Assembly: GCF_000445445.1 (NCBI RefSeq) | Contig: NZ_ASXP01000004.1 | Span: 744,001-808,000, forward strand | Reading direction: 5' to 3' | Source of the DNA: Sporomusa ovata DSM 2662 | GTDB taxonomy: Bacteria; Bacillota; Negativicutes; Sporomusales; Sporomusaceae | Length of the DNA: 64,000 nt | In this document: positions 24,714-34,428 of the stretch, piece by piece | How the letters are laid out: every line of letters begins with the position of its first letter | Numbering within the stretch: the first letter of the stretch is position 1 | Made by a program: the position numbers and the translations under genes | The notes under the pieces: model-generated | The model's input: the letters and a program-made list of their open reading frames with translations, nothing else | Databases searched by the model: none | Told to the model about the DNA's origin: nothing

Positions 24714-26291
24714 TTAGCGTCCTTTTGCCGGCTCAATATTAATGCGATAGCCTTTGATCGTGTTCTTATTCATGACCGACAATACCCGTTCAGCAACACT
24801 TTCCGGAACTTCTACAAAGGTAAATTTGTCATAAATATTTATGACCCCAATAATGCTGCCTTCAATATCTGCCTCTTCTGCAATGGTACGAACAATATCC
24901 TGGGGCTGAATTCTTTGAGCTCGTCCGGCATTAATAAACAGGCGTACCATGCCTGGTTCGGCACCAGTATTACCAAACTGAGCTTTTTCAATAACAGCTT
25001 GTTCTTTATAACCTTCCTGAAAGAGTTTTAGTGCCGCCGCAGCAAGATCAATTGGATCATAGTCTGTTGCTAAATCGGCAACGATGCCGCTGTACACATC
25101 AAAACTGCCTCTGGCAATGGTCTGTATAAGTTGATTCTTAATAACCTCTGTTTGACGCTCAAGGATATCTGCCGGAGATGGCAGCTGCCGCCGTAATATC
25201 CGTGTTTTTACTTCTTTCTCTATAAGTTTTAGTTGCCTGTATTCGCGCGGCTGAATAAATGTAATCGCAACCCCTTTTTTCCCTGCCCGTCCGGTACGGC
25301 CAATTCGATGAACATAGGACTCGGGATCTTGCGGGATATCATAGTTGATAACATGAGTTATATCGTCAATATCCAATCCACGTGCAGCTACATCGGTAGC
25401 AATAAGTATATCTAATTTACCATCCCGGAATTTTTTCATAACCCGGTCACGCTGGGCCTGACTAAGATCGCCGTGCAAAGCGTCTGATATATAGCCGCGC
25501 GCTGACAAAGAAGCAACTAAATCATCAACACCTTTTTTGGTTCGGCAAAAAATAATTACTCGGCCAACTGTCTCCGAATCAAGTACCCGGCATAAACCGT
25601 CAAGCTTATCGCGGGTTTCATAATAGATTTGGTCGGTAAGCGGCACTGTCAATTGTTCTTTACTAATCGTTACCGTTACCCTGTCCTTCATATACTTATT
25701 GGCTAACGCCATAATTTCTGTTGGCATAGTAGCCGAAAATAACAGCGTTTGCCGTTCAACAGGAACATGTTGCAGGATGCTTTCGAGATCATCAACAAAC
25801 CCCATATCCAGCATCTCATCGGCTTCATCAAGAATCAGCATTTTTACATTGTCTAGTTTGATGGTATTTCGACGAATATGATCCAAAAGGCGTCCTGGGG
25901 TTCCGACAACTACTTGTACACCTGATTTGAGAGTTCTAATCTGCCGGTCTATAGCCTGACCGCCATAAATCGGTAATGTCTTTATCCGCTTAAATCTTCC
26001 GATTTTTCCCAATTCTTCTGATACCTGGATAGCCAGTTCTCTGGTAGGCGTTAATACTAACGCCTGAATTTGTTTGAGCTCAGTTATCCGTTCCATAATG
26101 GGTATACCAAAAGCAGCCGTTTTTCCAGTACCGGTTTGGGCCTGTCCCAAAACATCGTTTCCTGCCAATACCAGCGGAATCGTTTGATTTTGAATCGGCG
26201 AGGGTTCTTCAAAACCCATTTCAGTTATAGCTGCCGCTGTTTTTTTACTTAACGAAATAGTACCAAATAAAGTTACTGTATCTTTCAACAT
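24714..26291 (-). CDS. DEAD-box RNA helicase
   Basis: A 525-residue ATP-dependent helicase. The Q motif is MGFEEPSPIQNQTIP; motif I AQTGTGKTAAF; motif Ia PTRELAIQ; motif II LDEADEMLD; motif III SATMP; motif VI HRIGRTGRAG. After the core (about residue 375) there is a dimerisation-like segment, then a C-terminal DbpA-type RNA-binding domain (about 450-525, GMVRLFINAGRAQRIQPQDIV). This layout matches CsdA/DeaD or CshA-like enzymes that remodel ribosomal RNA and mRNA, and which are often cold induced. It lies 11 bases from cinA and upstream of recA on the same strand. Confidence 0.9.
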   Translation of the reverse strand: MLKDTVTLFGTISLSKKTAAAITEMGFEEPSPIQNQTIPLVLAGNDVLGQAQTGTGKTAAFGIPIMERITELKQIQALVLTPTRELAIQVSEELGKIGRFKRIKTLPIYGGQAIDRQIRTLKSGVQVVVGTPGRLLDHIRRNTIKLDNVKMLILDEADEMLDMGFVDDLESILQHVPVERQTLLFSATMPTEIMALANKYMKDRVTVTISKEQLTVPLTDQIYYETRDKLDGLCRVLDSETVGRVIIFCRTKKGVDDLVASLSARGYISDALHGDLSQAQRDRVMKKFRDGKLDILIATDVAARGLDIDDITHVINYDIPQDPESYVHRIGRTGRAGKKGVAITFIQPREYRQLKLIEKEVKTRILRRQLPSPADILERQTEVIKNQLIQTIARGSFDVYSGIVADLATDYDPIDLAAAALKLFQEGYKEQAVIEKAQFGNTGAEPGMVRLFINAGRAQRIQPQDIVRTIAEEADIEGSIIGVINIYDKFTFVEVPESVAERVLSVMNKNTIKGYRINIEPAKGR

Positions 26292-26301
26292 AAAAAACCT
26301 C

Positions 26302-27549
26302 CTATATATTAAGCAAATAATGCCTTACATGATTAAGGGCGGCTAAAGCAGTCCGGTGTTTTATATCCATGCGTGTTCCATTAAAGTAATGCTCATAACA
26401 CACTGTTCCTGCCGAACCATCAATAGCAATATAGACAAGGCCTACAGGCTTATTTTCAGTCGCTCCGTCCGGACCGGCAATACCCGTAATACCAACGCCG
26501 ATACTTGTTTGAAATCTTTCCCTAATACCTTGAGCCATACATTCAGCTGTCTCCTGACTTACTGCACCCCTGGTTGCAATTATTTCTTCAGGGACACCAA
26601 CATCGCGCGTTTTGACAGTATTACTGTAACATACTATTGAACCTAATAGATACTGTGAACTACCAGGAACATCGGTAATACGGCTGGTAACAAGCCCACC
26701 GGTACAAGATTCCGCTAATGCTATTGTTAATTTTTTGGCTAAAAGCAAGCTGCCTACAGATTTTTCCATAGTTTCTTCATCAATGCCAAAAATATATTCG
26801 TTTAATAATGGCTGAATTTGTCCTTCAAGTTCGTTAATCAACTGTACTGACTCAGTTTCACTGGCTGCCCGCGCCGTAATCCGTACATGAATTTCACCAT
26901 TTCTGGCTAGCAAAGCCAATGTCGGATTCGATTGGGCTGAAATATACTGCTTGATTCTTTCTTCTAATGCAGCTTCTCCCAGTCCATATGTCCGGAGAAC
27001 TCTCGACACAATTGCACCTTGAACTCCAAATCGCTTAGTAAGATAGCTAATGATCGATTTCTCAAACATTGCCGCTAATTCATGCGGTGGACCTGGCAAA
27101 TTTATAATTACTTTTCCTGTTGTCTCTTGTTCTACAATAACCCCTGGTGCTGTGCCACAAGTATTTTCAATAATTTGTGCGCCTTCCGGCATCATAGCCT
27201 GACGCAAATTGTTATCTGTCATACATAAACGGTGCTCGGTAAAGAAACGTTGTATTCGTTCCGCACTGGCTTCATGCAAATACATTGGTTTATTGAGTAG
27301 TGCAGCAGTTACTTCTTTCGTTATATCCCCTTGTGTAGGCCCTAAACCGCCACTTGTAATAACGATGTTAGCCCGATCTAACGCTGTTTTTAAAACACTT
27401 TTCATTCTTTCCCGGTTGTCTCCGACTGTAGTTTGATATAATACACTGAAACCTAGCTCGTTTAACCGGGCTGCTAAGAACGGTGCATTTGTATTCACGA
27501 TTTGCCCCAAAAGCAGTTCTGTTCCAGTGTTTACTAATTCAATAATCAT
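26302..27549 (-). CDS. cinA: Competence/damage-inducible protein CinA
   Basis: A 415-residue two-domain protein. The N-terminal MoCF/COG1058 domain (about 1-170) has NTGTELLLGQIVNTN and TSGGLGPTQGD; the C-terminal NMN deamidase domain (about 255-415) has ALAESCTGGLVTSRITDVPGSS and GVGITGIAGPDG. It recycles NMN to nicotinate mononucleotide, and may hydrolyse ADP-ribose. The start at 27549 is nine bases after GGGAGGG; the ATG at 27558 directly abuts that site and is less likely. Near recA, as in many Firmicutes. Confidence 0.94.
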   Translation of the reverse strand: MIIELVNTGTELLLGQIVNTNAPFLAARLNELGFSVLYQTTVGDNRERMKSVLKTALDRANIVITSGGLGPTQGDITKEVTAALLNKPMYLHEASAERIQRFFTEHRLCMTDNNLRQAMMPEGAQIIENTCGTAPGVIVEQETTGKVIINLPGPPHELAAMFEKSIISYLTKRFGVQGAIVSRVLRTYGLGEAALEERIKQYISAQSNPTLALLARNGEIHVRITARAASETESVQLINELEGQIQPLLNEYIFGIDEETMEKSVGSLLLAKKLTIALAESCTGGLVTSRITDVPGSSQYLLGSIVCYSNTVKTRDVGVPEEIIATRGAVSQETAECMAQGIRERFQTSIGVGITGIAGPDGATENKPVGLVYIAIDGSAGTVCYEHYFNGTRMDIKHRTALAALNHVRHYLLNI

Positions 27550-27623
27550 ATAGCTCATTCCCTCCCAACATTAATTCATTCGCGTTGCAAATTGGTAATT
27601 CCTTTATATCATTGAACTTTAAC

Positions 27624-27660
27624 AAAAAATAGCAGAGCCTAAGTGCCTCTACTATTTTTA
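27624..27660 (-). terminator. Terminator after rimO
   Basis: Minus strand AAAAATAGTAGAGG, short loop, CTCTGCTATTTTTTG: stem with a T-run. Confidence 0.75.
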
Positions 27661-27690
27661 AGCTTGCATTATACTATTATGCAGCTGCTC

Positions 27691-29019
27691 TTACTTTTTT
27701 TCGGCCACTAAATCATATGTGAAGCCCTGTACGACTTCTGCCTGTACAAGTTCTCCCGGCAACAAACCTATAGCGTTTTCAACATAAACACAGCCATCGA
27801 CATCAGGCGCTTCCCGGTAAGATCTGCCAAATGCCACACTAGGCTGATCCTGGTTATGTCCCTCAATCAATACTGTCAGCATTTTCCCCTCCATATCACG
27901 GTTCAACTCTTCAGAAACGCGGCATTGTAAAGACATTAGTTCATGGAAGCGCTCCTCTTTGACACTATCAGGCACTTGATTCTCCATAATGCCAGCAGGC
28001 GTATCCTCTTCCTGAGAATAGGTAAATATACCTACTCGCTCAAACTTTTGCTCAAGCATAAAGTTCTTCAATGACTCAAAATGTTTATCTGTCTCACCTG
28101 GAAAGCCAACAATAAATGAAGTACGAATGGCCACTCCGGGAATAACAGTGCGAATTTTCTTCAGTAAGTTTTCAATATCAGATCGTGTGTCACGGCGATT
28201 CATCGCCGACAGAATCTCGTCATCAGCATGTTGTAGCGGCAGATCAATGTAGTTGCAAATCTTCGGTTCATTAGCAATAAGTTCAATAAGTTCTTCGTTA
28301 AAATATTTAGGATAGCAATATAACAATCTAATCCAAAAAACACCTTCAATTTTGACCAGTTCGTTAAGCAGATTCGTTAATTGGGGCTTATCATAACGGT
28401 CACGCCCATAACTTGTAGTATCCTGGGCTATTAGGTTGATTTCTTTTACTCCCCGCTCAGTAAGTTTTTTCACTTCATTTACAATTGATTCTATTGGGCG
28501 ACTGCGGTATTTTCCCCGCACAAGAGGAATTACACAATAGGAACAGCAATTGCTGCATCCTTCTGCGACCTTTACATAAGCACTATATGCCGGAGTAGTA
28601 GTAATTCTCCGCATAGTATCATCATACAATGTGTCTGTTTCACCAATAAGCAAAACCCGTTCATCCGCCAGTACTGCATTAACAGCTTCCATAATTCGAT
28701 GCCATGCGCCTGTACCAACAATGGCGGATATTTCCGGTAATTCGTCTAATAATTCCTGCTGATAACGCTGTCCTAAGCAACCGGCAACAATAACTCCCCG
28801 GCATTTACCAGTTTGTTTATATTCAGCCATCTGTATAATGGTTGAGATCGATTCCTCTTTAGCAGAATCTATGAAACCGCAGGTATTAATAATTAACAGT
28901 TCAGCTTCCTGGGGATTATCGGTAATATGTATATTATTATCTGCTAAAATGCCCAACATTACCTCGGTATCTACGAGGTTTTTGGCACATCCCAGACTAA
29001 TAAATCCTGCTGTAAGCAT
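27691..29019 (-). CDS. rimO: Ribosomal protein S12 methylthiotransferase
   Basis: A 442-residue radical-SAM enzyme that adds a methylthio group to an Asp of ribosomal protein S12. Cluster cysteines of the N-terminal domain are in SLGCAKNLVDTE, INTCGFIDSAKEES and VAGCLGQRY; the radical SAM motif is AEGCSNCCSYCVIPLVRGKYRSR. The SLGCAKNxVD segment separates it from MiaB. The start at 29019 follows AAGGAGGAG. Followed by its own terminator. Confidence 0.95.
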   Translation of the reverse strand: MLTAGFISLGCAKNLVDTEVMLGILADNNIHITDNPQEAELLIINTCGFIDSAKEESISTIIQMAEYKQTGKCRGVIVAGCLGQRYQQELLDELPEISAIVGTGAWHRIMEAVNAVLADERVLLIGETDTLYDDTMRRITTTPAYSAYVKVAEGCSNCCSYCVIPLVRGKYRSRPIESIVNEVKKLTERGVKEINLIAQDTTSYGRDRYDKPQLTNLLNELVKIEGVFWIRLLYCYPKYFNEELIELIANEPKICNYIDLPLQHADDEILSAMNRRDTRSDIENLLKKIRTVIPGVAIRTSFIVGFPGETDKHFESLKNFMLEQKFERVGIFTYSQEEDTPAGIMENQVPDSVKEERFHELMSLQCRVSEELNRDMEGKMLTVLIEGHNQDQPSVAFGRSYREAPDVDGCVYVENAIGLLPGELVQAEVVQGFTYDLVAEKK

Positions 29020-29080
29020 TACGTGCTCCTCCTTGTATCTGATGACCAAATTATTCTATAATCCCACTTGAATGTAAGCC

Positions 29081-30112
29081 TCACTGTATCCCCAAACGAA
29101 CTTGTTGTACCCATTTATCCAATATTTTACGCTGCTGCTGGGGAGAATACATGTCATGATGGTCCAGGAGCTTTATATTTTTAGCGGCATATTCCCGGTA
29201 CAGTGGTGTTCCTGGGTTTGTCGGCATAAAATAAAATTTATGTTCTGCCATACATGCGAGTGCTTCCTCTTGAGTGAGCCAATCAATAAACTGCTGTGCC
29301 TCAACCGTATGGGCAGCGCTCCTAACCAGGCCTGCCCCTGTCAATAAAAACGCAGTTCCATCTTCAGGATAGATTATTTGTACCGGAAAACCATCTTTAA
29401 CATAACGCATAGCTTCACTATGCACAGCTATAGCCAGGTCAACCTCTGCCATGCTGGCCATTCGCGCCGGCGTTGCTAAAAATTTAGCATACTGCACAAC
29501 CTGTGGATGGATTTTTTTTAACAAGTCTAAGGTTGGTTGCTCGCCGTTAGCCGCAACCAGCGTATATAAAAGGTTAGCGGCAGCATCGGCTGCCAGAAAG
29601 TCGGTCAAACCCAGTCTCTGCTTAGAATCTGCCGGCAAGTCAGACCATTTTGCTGGTTTTTTCTTGATGGAATTAAAATAATCCTGATTGACTGCAAAAA
29701 TTATCGGATCATACCAAACGCCTACCCAATAACCATCAGTATCTTGAAATCTATTTGGTATTATATCCGTATATTCAGATTGGTAAGGTATCAGCAGAGC
29801 ATTGTTTCGTGCCTGTTTTAATGTTTTACGGTTAGCAAGAATAAGATCTGCTTGCCGTTCTCCTGCTTCTGCGGCCAGCCTGCTAAACAAATCCTTTTCC
29901 GTAAGCGGTGTAATCGTAACCCGGACCTTTGCGACCCGCTCGTATTCCTGAGCTAACACGGCTACCTGTTCAACAGGCAAGGTCGTATAAACATTAATCG
30001 TCGGTAAACTGCTGTTATTTTGTTTACCTGCATAACCGATAAGGTAAGTAGTAGCCGTAATTACCAGAGCTACAAAAATAGCCATTGCTACTAATGGCAG
30101 ATAGCGTTTCAT
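29081..30112 (-). CDS. Extracellular solute-binding protein (iron(III)-type)
   Basis: A 343-residue protein with an N-terminal hydrophobic signal or anchor (residues 5-27, no lipobox Cys). The mature part resembles the family 1 binding proteins of the FbpA/AfuA type: INVYTTLPVEQVAVLAQEYE at the start, ADLILANRK, and WVGVWYDPIIFAVN, then WSDLPADSKQRLGLTD. These bind Fe3+, polyamines or thiamine in the periplasm. No permease or ATPase is adjacent, so it is either an orphan or served by a transporter elsewhere. It is 61 bases upstream of rimO on the same strand. Confidence 0.82.
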   Translation of the reverse strand: MKRYLPLVAMAIFVALVITATTYLIGYAGKQNNSSLPTINVYTTLPVEQVAVLAQEYERVAKVRVTITPLTEKDLFSRLAAEAGERQADLILANRKTLKQARNNALLIPYQSEYTDIIPNRFQDTDGYWVGVWYDPIIFAVNQDYFNSIKKKPAKWSDLPADSKQRLGLTDFLAADAAANLLYTLVAANGEQPTLDLLKKIHPQVVQYAKFLATPARMASMAEVDLAIAVHSEAMRYVKDGFPVQIIYPEDGTAFLLTGAGLVRSAAHTVEAQQFIDWLTQEEALACMAEHKFYFMPTNPGTPLYREYAAKNIKLLDHHDMYSPQQQRKILDKWVQQVRLGIQ

Positions 30113-30281
30113 ACATTACCTCCATAGGTTTGAACTGGTTACTAGCATTAACAACTAAGGCAAACATATATACTATAACTTTTATTTGTTCTTTATGCAA
30201 GTCCTAATCCCTTCTATGCAGAAGATAGCATTTTAAAAAACGGCGAATTATGCTAAAATAAAAAAGAAAGGAGTTGTTTTT

Positions 30282-30674
30282 TTGACACAAAAGCCTTCAT
30301 TCTTATCTTTTTTCCATCCAGATTTGACCGCACGTTTGATTATTGTCATATTTTTTTTGCTGCTCATTGCTATTGGTTATGTATTTGGCATCTACGATGG
30401 ACTGGTAAATAATAACCCTACTGCTGTCTTTAATTCGTTTGTTGCAGTGCTGCTCTATGCTATCCCGGCTTTTGGATTATTGCGGCTTAAGCGTTGGGCC
30501 CGCTTATTTGAGTTGGGATTGTCCCTATTATTTGTAATAATTGGCCTGGTAATCCTATTTGGTTATAGTCTGACCATGGGTATTATGACGCTTGTCCCCC
30601 ATGGGTTAATTGCCATTTACCTTTTATCAAAGGACTGCCGGCGTGCATTTGGTATGAACCAAAAAGAAGCCTAG
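30282..30674 (+). CDS. Small integral membrane protein
   Basis: A 130-residue protein with about four hydrophobic helices (20-40, 52-70, 78-98, 100-118), beginning TTG behind GAAAGGAG. I do not recognise a named family. It is one of few plus-strand genes in the housekeeping block and converges on the radical SAM gene: the two coding regions overlap by four bases, and share a hairpin terminator inside their ends. Confidence 0.75.
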   Translation: MTQKPSFLSFFHPDLTARLIIVIFFLLLIAIGYVFGIYDGLVNNNPTAVFNSFVAVLLYAIPAFGLLRLKRWARLFELGLSLLFVIIGLVILFGYSLTMGIMTLVPHGLIAIYLLSKDCRRAFGMNQKEA

Positions 30675-30698
30675 ATTTTGAATCTAGACTTCTTTTTG
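30659..30698. terminator. Bidirectional terminator within two convergent stops
   Basis: AAAAAGAAG.CTAGATT, TTG loop, AATCTAG.CTTCTTTTT. The stem is built from the last codons of both convergent genes and provides a T-run in both directions. Confidence 0.8.
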
Positions 30699-32569
30699 GT
30701 TTTGCTGCGGGAAGAATGTAATCTTCGTGACTTATTTAGTGATTCCCCTTTGCTTACGCTGGTAACAGGCTGTTTGTTGCGAGGCGGCCGGATTAAACAT
30801 TTTGGTTCATAACCGATTAAATCCTGTCGGCCTGCTTTATTAAGTGCTTCATAAACCAAATTGTAGTTTTTAGGATCGCGGTATTGCAGCAATGCTCGCT
30901 GCAGCCCTTTGTCATGGGGGGTTTTGGCAACATAGACTTTTTCTCCGGTTAACGGGTGAATTTCTGTATAGTACATGCAGGTTGATAAGCTTCCCGGAGT
31001 GGGAATAAAATCCTGTACTTGTTCCGGACGATAGCTGGTATCACGCAGAAATTCAGCCAATTCAATAGCCTCTTTTAGGCCGGCTCCCGGATGGCTGGAC
31101 ATAAAGTAGGGTACTAAGTACTGTTTCTTCCCTAAGTCGATATTAATTTGTTCAAATGCTTTTTTAAATTTCAGATAGGTATTTTTACCAGATTTACCCA
31201 TTAAGTTTGTAACTTTAGGCGAAACATGTTCAGGAGCAACCTTTAGCTGGCCACTGACATGGTGCTCGCATAATTCCCGTAAAAATCCCATATCATTGGC
31301 AGCCAACAGATAGTCATAACGCAGACCTGACCGGACAAAGACTTTTTTTATTCCTGGAATTTGTCGAATTGCCCTAAGTAATTCTAAATAGTCGCGATGG
31401 CTGGTGTTTAAACTCTTGCAGGCATTGGGGAACAAGCATTGCTTGCCGCGGCAGGTTCCCCGTTCTGCTTGCTGCTCACAGGCACGCTGGCGAAAGTTCG
31501 CAGTAGGACCGCCGACATCATGGATATAGCCTTTGAAATCCGGTAACTGAACGATTTGGTCAGCTTCCCGGAGTATTGATTCCTGACTGCGACTTTGGAT
31601 CATTCTTCCCTGATGGGCATATAAAGCACAAAAAGAGCAACTGCCATAACAACCGCGATGGCTAACGATACTAAACTTTACCTCCTGGATAGCCGGAACA
31701 CCGCCAGCTGCACTATAAGAAGGATGATATGTCCGCTGATAAGGCAAATCATATATTTCATCCATCTCTGCAGTGGAAAGTGGCATTGCTGGTGGATTCT
31801 GTACTACATAGTGCTCCCCATGCCTCTGAACTATCGTTTTTCCCCGAATAGCATCCTGCTCTAAGTATTGGGTTTTAAAAGCTTTCGCAAATTGCACCTT
31901 ATTGGCAGTAACAGCCTGATAACCCGGTGTTTCGATATAGTCCCACAGATGGTCTATTGATTCTGCAGGATAACAGGTTCCAGGTATATCCCGAATATCT
32001 TTGATATTCATACCAGCCGATAATTGTGCGGCTAACTCTTTAATCTGACTTTCGCCCATACCGTAAATTAACAGATCTGCTCTACTATCAATCAGAATCG
32101 ATCGTCGTACGCTATCTGACCAGTAATCATAATGAGCAAATCGCCGTAAACTTGCTTCAATACCGCCAATAACAAGCGGGGTATGTTTCCAAATCTCCCG
32201 TATTCTGTTACAATAAACAATTGTCGCCCGTTCCGGCCTAAGTCCAGCCTGACCACCGGGCGAATAGTTATCTGTACTGCGGTATTTTTTAGCTGCGGTA
32301 AATTTATTGAGCATCGAATCAAGGTTGCCTGCCGAAACCAATATACCCAGTCGCGGTTTGCCTAAACGTTTAAAATCAGAAGTTGAACGCCAATTTGGCT
32401 GAGCAATTATTCCAACCTTATACCCGTATTTTTCCAGCAACCTACATATAATCGCCGGACCAAAGCTGGGATGGTCAACATAAGCATCACCACTGATAAA
32501 AAGAAAGTCCAACTGTTCCCAGCCACGTTTAGCCATATCGTCCCTGGTCATTGGTAAAAAATCTGTCAT
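30671..32569 (-). CDS. YgiQ-family radical SAM protein
   Basis: A 632-residue protein of the YgiQ/UPF0313 family. The N-terminal part has GDAYVDHPSFGPAII and GYKVGIIAQPNW (cobalamin-binding-like fold), then IGGIEASLRRFAHYDYW. The radical SAM cluster is SHRGCYGSCSFCALYAHQGR (CxxxCxxC). Another conserved Cys group lies in CEQQAERGTCRGKQC. The C-terminal 40 residues are basic. Function is not known for this family. It directly follows rodZ. Confidence 0.9.
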   Translation of the reverse strand: MTDFLPMTRDDMAKRGWEQLDFLFISGDAYVDHPSFGPAIICRLLEKYGYKVGIIAQPNWRSTSDFKRLGKPRLGILVSAGNLDSMLNKFTAAKKYRSTDNYSPGGQAGLRPERATIVYCNRIREIWKHTPLVIGGIEASLRRFAHYDYWSDSVRRSILIDSRADLLIYGMGESQIKELAAQLSAGMNIKDIRDIPGTCYPAESIDHLWDYIETPGYQAVTANKVQFAKAFKTQYLEQDAIRGKTIVQRHGEHYVVQNPPAMPLSTAEMDEIYDLPYQRTYHPSYSAAGGVPAIQEVKFSIVSHRGCYGSCSFCALYAHQGRMIQSRSQESILREADQIVQLPDFKGYIHDVGGPTANFRQRACEQQAERGTCRGKQCLFPNACKSLNTSHRDYLELLRAIRQIPGIKKVFVRSGLRYDYLLAANDMGFLRELCEHHVSGQLKVAPEHVSPKVTNLMGKSGKNTYLKFKKAFEQINIDLGKKQYLVPYFMSSHPGAGLKEAIELAEFLRDTSYRPEQVQDFIPTPGSLSTCMYYTEIHPLTGEKVYVAKTPHDKGLQRALLQYRDPKNYNLVYEALNKAGRQDLIGYEPKCLIRPPRNKQPVTSVSKGESLNKSRRLHSSRSKTKKKSRFKI

Positions 32570-32590
32570 GCTGCTAGATTTACCTCATTC

Positions 32591-33322
32591 CTATTTTGTA
32601 ATTCCGGTCAGTGTAAACGTTTTGACCACTACTTCACCATTACCACCAATTTTACCCACAGGGCTGCCGTTGTATACTACATCAACAACACCGGCATTGC
32701 CAAATTTGACTGATAGTTTATTCGCGGCTTCCCAGGTTATTGATTCGCCAATTTTAGGAGTACCTTCATATATTTCTTTACCGTCTGCTATTATTTGCGT
32801 CCAACACGGAGCACTATATTTAGCAGTGACAATCACTTTACCTGCCGGAGTTACCGGAGTACCCGGCTGAACCGCCGGAGCCGGTTGAGGGGTTACAACC
32901 GGTGGTGGAACCGGAGCAGGTTGTTGGCTCTCTGATGGCCACCAGATTAATCCAGCTACTATAAGGACGCCTGCCGTGGCTGCTACTACTGTAAGCATTT
33001 TTTTTAAGCCGCCGCCACTACCTCTGCGTGGGGTTGAGGCGACTGGTATTACTTCCTGCTGCTTCTCGGCAATGATATTCTCATTTGTCTGCTCTTTATT
33101 TTGGGAATATAAGTCTATTGCCGTATGCGGGTCAAGTCCCAGAAAAGTAGCATAATTGCGGATAAAACCCTTTAAATATACTTCACCGGGGACAATGTCA
33201 TAGTCACCTTCTTCAATAGCGTTAAGATATAGCGCTCTAATGTTTATAGCACTTTCAACATCTTTAATTGACAGGGCTTTTTTTAAACGTTCAGCGCGCA
33301 AAAATTCCCCTACTGTTTGCAA
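32591..33322 (-). CDS. rodZ: RodZ-like helix-turn-helix membrane protein
   Basis: A 243-residue protein: N-terminal HTH_25 domain (residues 1-70: VGEFLRAERLKKALSIKDVE and VYLKGFIRNYATFLGLD), a basic stretch, one membrane helix (about 108-127), a Pro-rich linker (VPPPVVTPQPAPAVQP), and a C-terminal DUF4115 domain (about 160-243). RodZ links the MreB cytoskeleton to wall elongation. It lies six bases after mnmH. Confidence 0.88.
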   Translation of the reverse strand: MQTVGEFLRAERLKKALSIKDVESAINIRALYLNAIEEGDYDIVPGEVYLKGFIRNYATFLGLDPHTAIDLYSQNKEQTNENIIAEKQQEVIPVASTPRRGSGGGLKKMLTVVAATAGVLIVAGLIWWPSESQQPAPVPPPVVTPQPAPAVQPGTPVTPAGKVIVTAKYSAPCWTQIIADGKEIYEGTPKIGESITWEAANKLSVKFGNAGVVDVVYNGSPVGKIGGNGEVVVKTFTLTGITK

Positions 33323-33327
33323 AATAA

Positions 33328-34371
33328 CTACCTCCCCAACTGTTGTAAGTATTGGATTATCAATTCTGTTGACTGCTCCAAATTATCAGCACTTACTGCT
33401 CCATCATAGTCTGCAAGATCTGACTTCTCATAACCATACATTGGATCATAATATTCTACGAGCAAAGTCTCAACAACCACTCGAATCTGTCCTGCTTTAA
33501 ATTCATTGATCAACTTGTCGGTTTTCTTATTGCCAAGGCGTCGGCGTAATGACGCAATACTACTGATTATCGCTTCTGCATTATCACTGTAGATATCCAG
33601 ATACTCTTCTATCAATCTATCTACCCTTACTTCAATGCTGGCAGATACCAGTAATTTTGGTCCCTGCTGCATAGCGTTAAATAAACATTCAGGTAGATAC
33701 ACATTACCAATACGTTTGCTTTCACATTCAACTACTACATAAGGCTGATTATTTAGCGCATCAAGTTCTTTAAGCAGATTTGCATCAAAGTTTTGTGCTG
33801 TTGCCGACCTGCCTAAACCGATTTGACCAAAAACTGATCCTCGATGATTAGCTAAATTCTCCAGATCAATTACCGGTATATTGCGTTTAGCCAATTGCTT
33901 TATAAGCAAGGTTTTTCCAGTTCCTGTTGAACCACATAGTACTATTATCTTTGGTTTAACTTCAAACTGTTTTAATCTGCCCAAAACATATTGACGATAC
34001 GCTTTATAACCGCCAACTAGCTGTGAGGCTGGAATTTCCATCATTTCCAGCACACTTACTATTGATTTAGAACGCATTCCCCCCCGCCAGCAATACACGA
34101 TAACCTTTTGTTCCTCTGTAGTAAACCGGCGAATTTGCTCAATAATATCCGGCAACTTTGTAGAAACAAATGACAGGCCCAGATGCTTAGCATCTTCGAC
34201 ACTAACTTGCCTATAAATAGTTCCAATTTGAGCCCGTTCCTCATCGTTAAATACCGGTATGTTCACGGCTCCGGGAATATGCCCACCTGCATATTCTGCC
34301 GGTGAACGCACGTCGATAAAAATCGTTTTATCTAAGGTTACAGCTTCCGCTACTTTAATTACTTTATACAA
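33328..34371 (-). CDS. mnmH: tRNA 2-selenouridine synthase
   Basis: A 347-residue enzyme that replaces sulfur with selenium in 2-thiouridine 34 of tRNA Lys, Glu and Gln, via a geranylated intermediate. The rhodanese domain has FIDVRSPAEYAGGHIPGA and the active-site loop VIVYCWRGGMRSKS (Cys at about 97). The P-loop is VLCGSTGTGKT at about residue 144, followed by ENLANHRGSVFG. It implies that the host makes selenophosphate (SelD), not seen here. Confidence 0.93.
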   Translation of the reverse strand: MYKVIKVAEAVTLDKTIFIDVRSPAEYAGGHIPGAVNIPVFNDEERAQIGTIYRQVSVEDAKHLGLSFVSTKLPDIIEQIRRFTTEEQKVIVYCWRGGMRSKSIVSVLEMMEIPASQLVGGYKAYRQYVLGRLKQFEVKPKIIVLCGSTGTGKTLLIKQLAKRNIPVIDLENLANHRGSVFGQIGLGRSATAQNFDANLLKELDALNNQPYVVVECESKRIGNVYLPECLFNAMQQGPKLLVSASIEVRVDRLIEEYLDIYSDNAEAIISSIASLRRRLGNKKTDKLINEFKAGQIRVVVETLLVEYYDPMYGYEKSDLADYDGAVSADNLEQSTELIIQYLQQLGR

Positions 34372-34428
34372 TATAATTCACCACTACTATTCTGCCCTGT
34401 CGTAAAATGCTGTAAGCATAAAAGCAAT

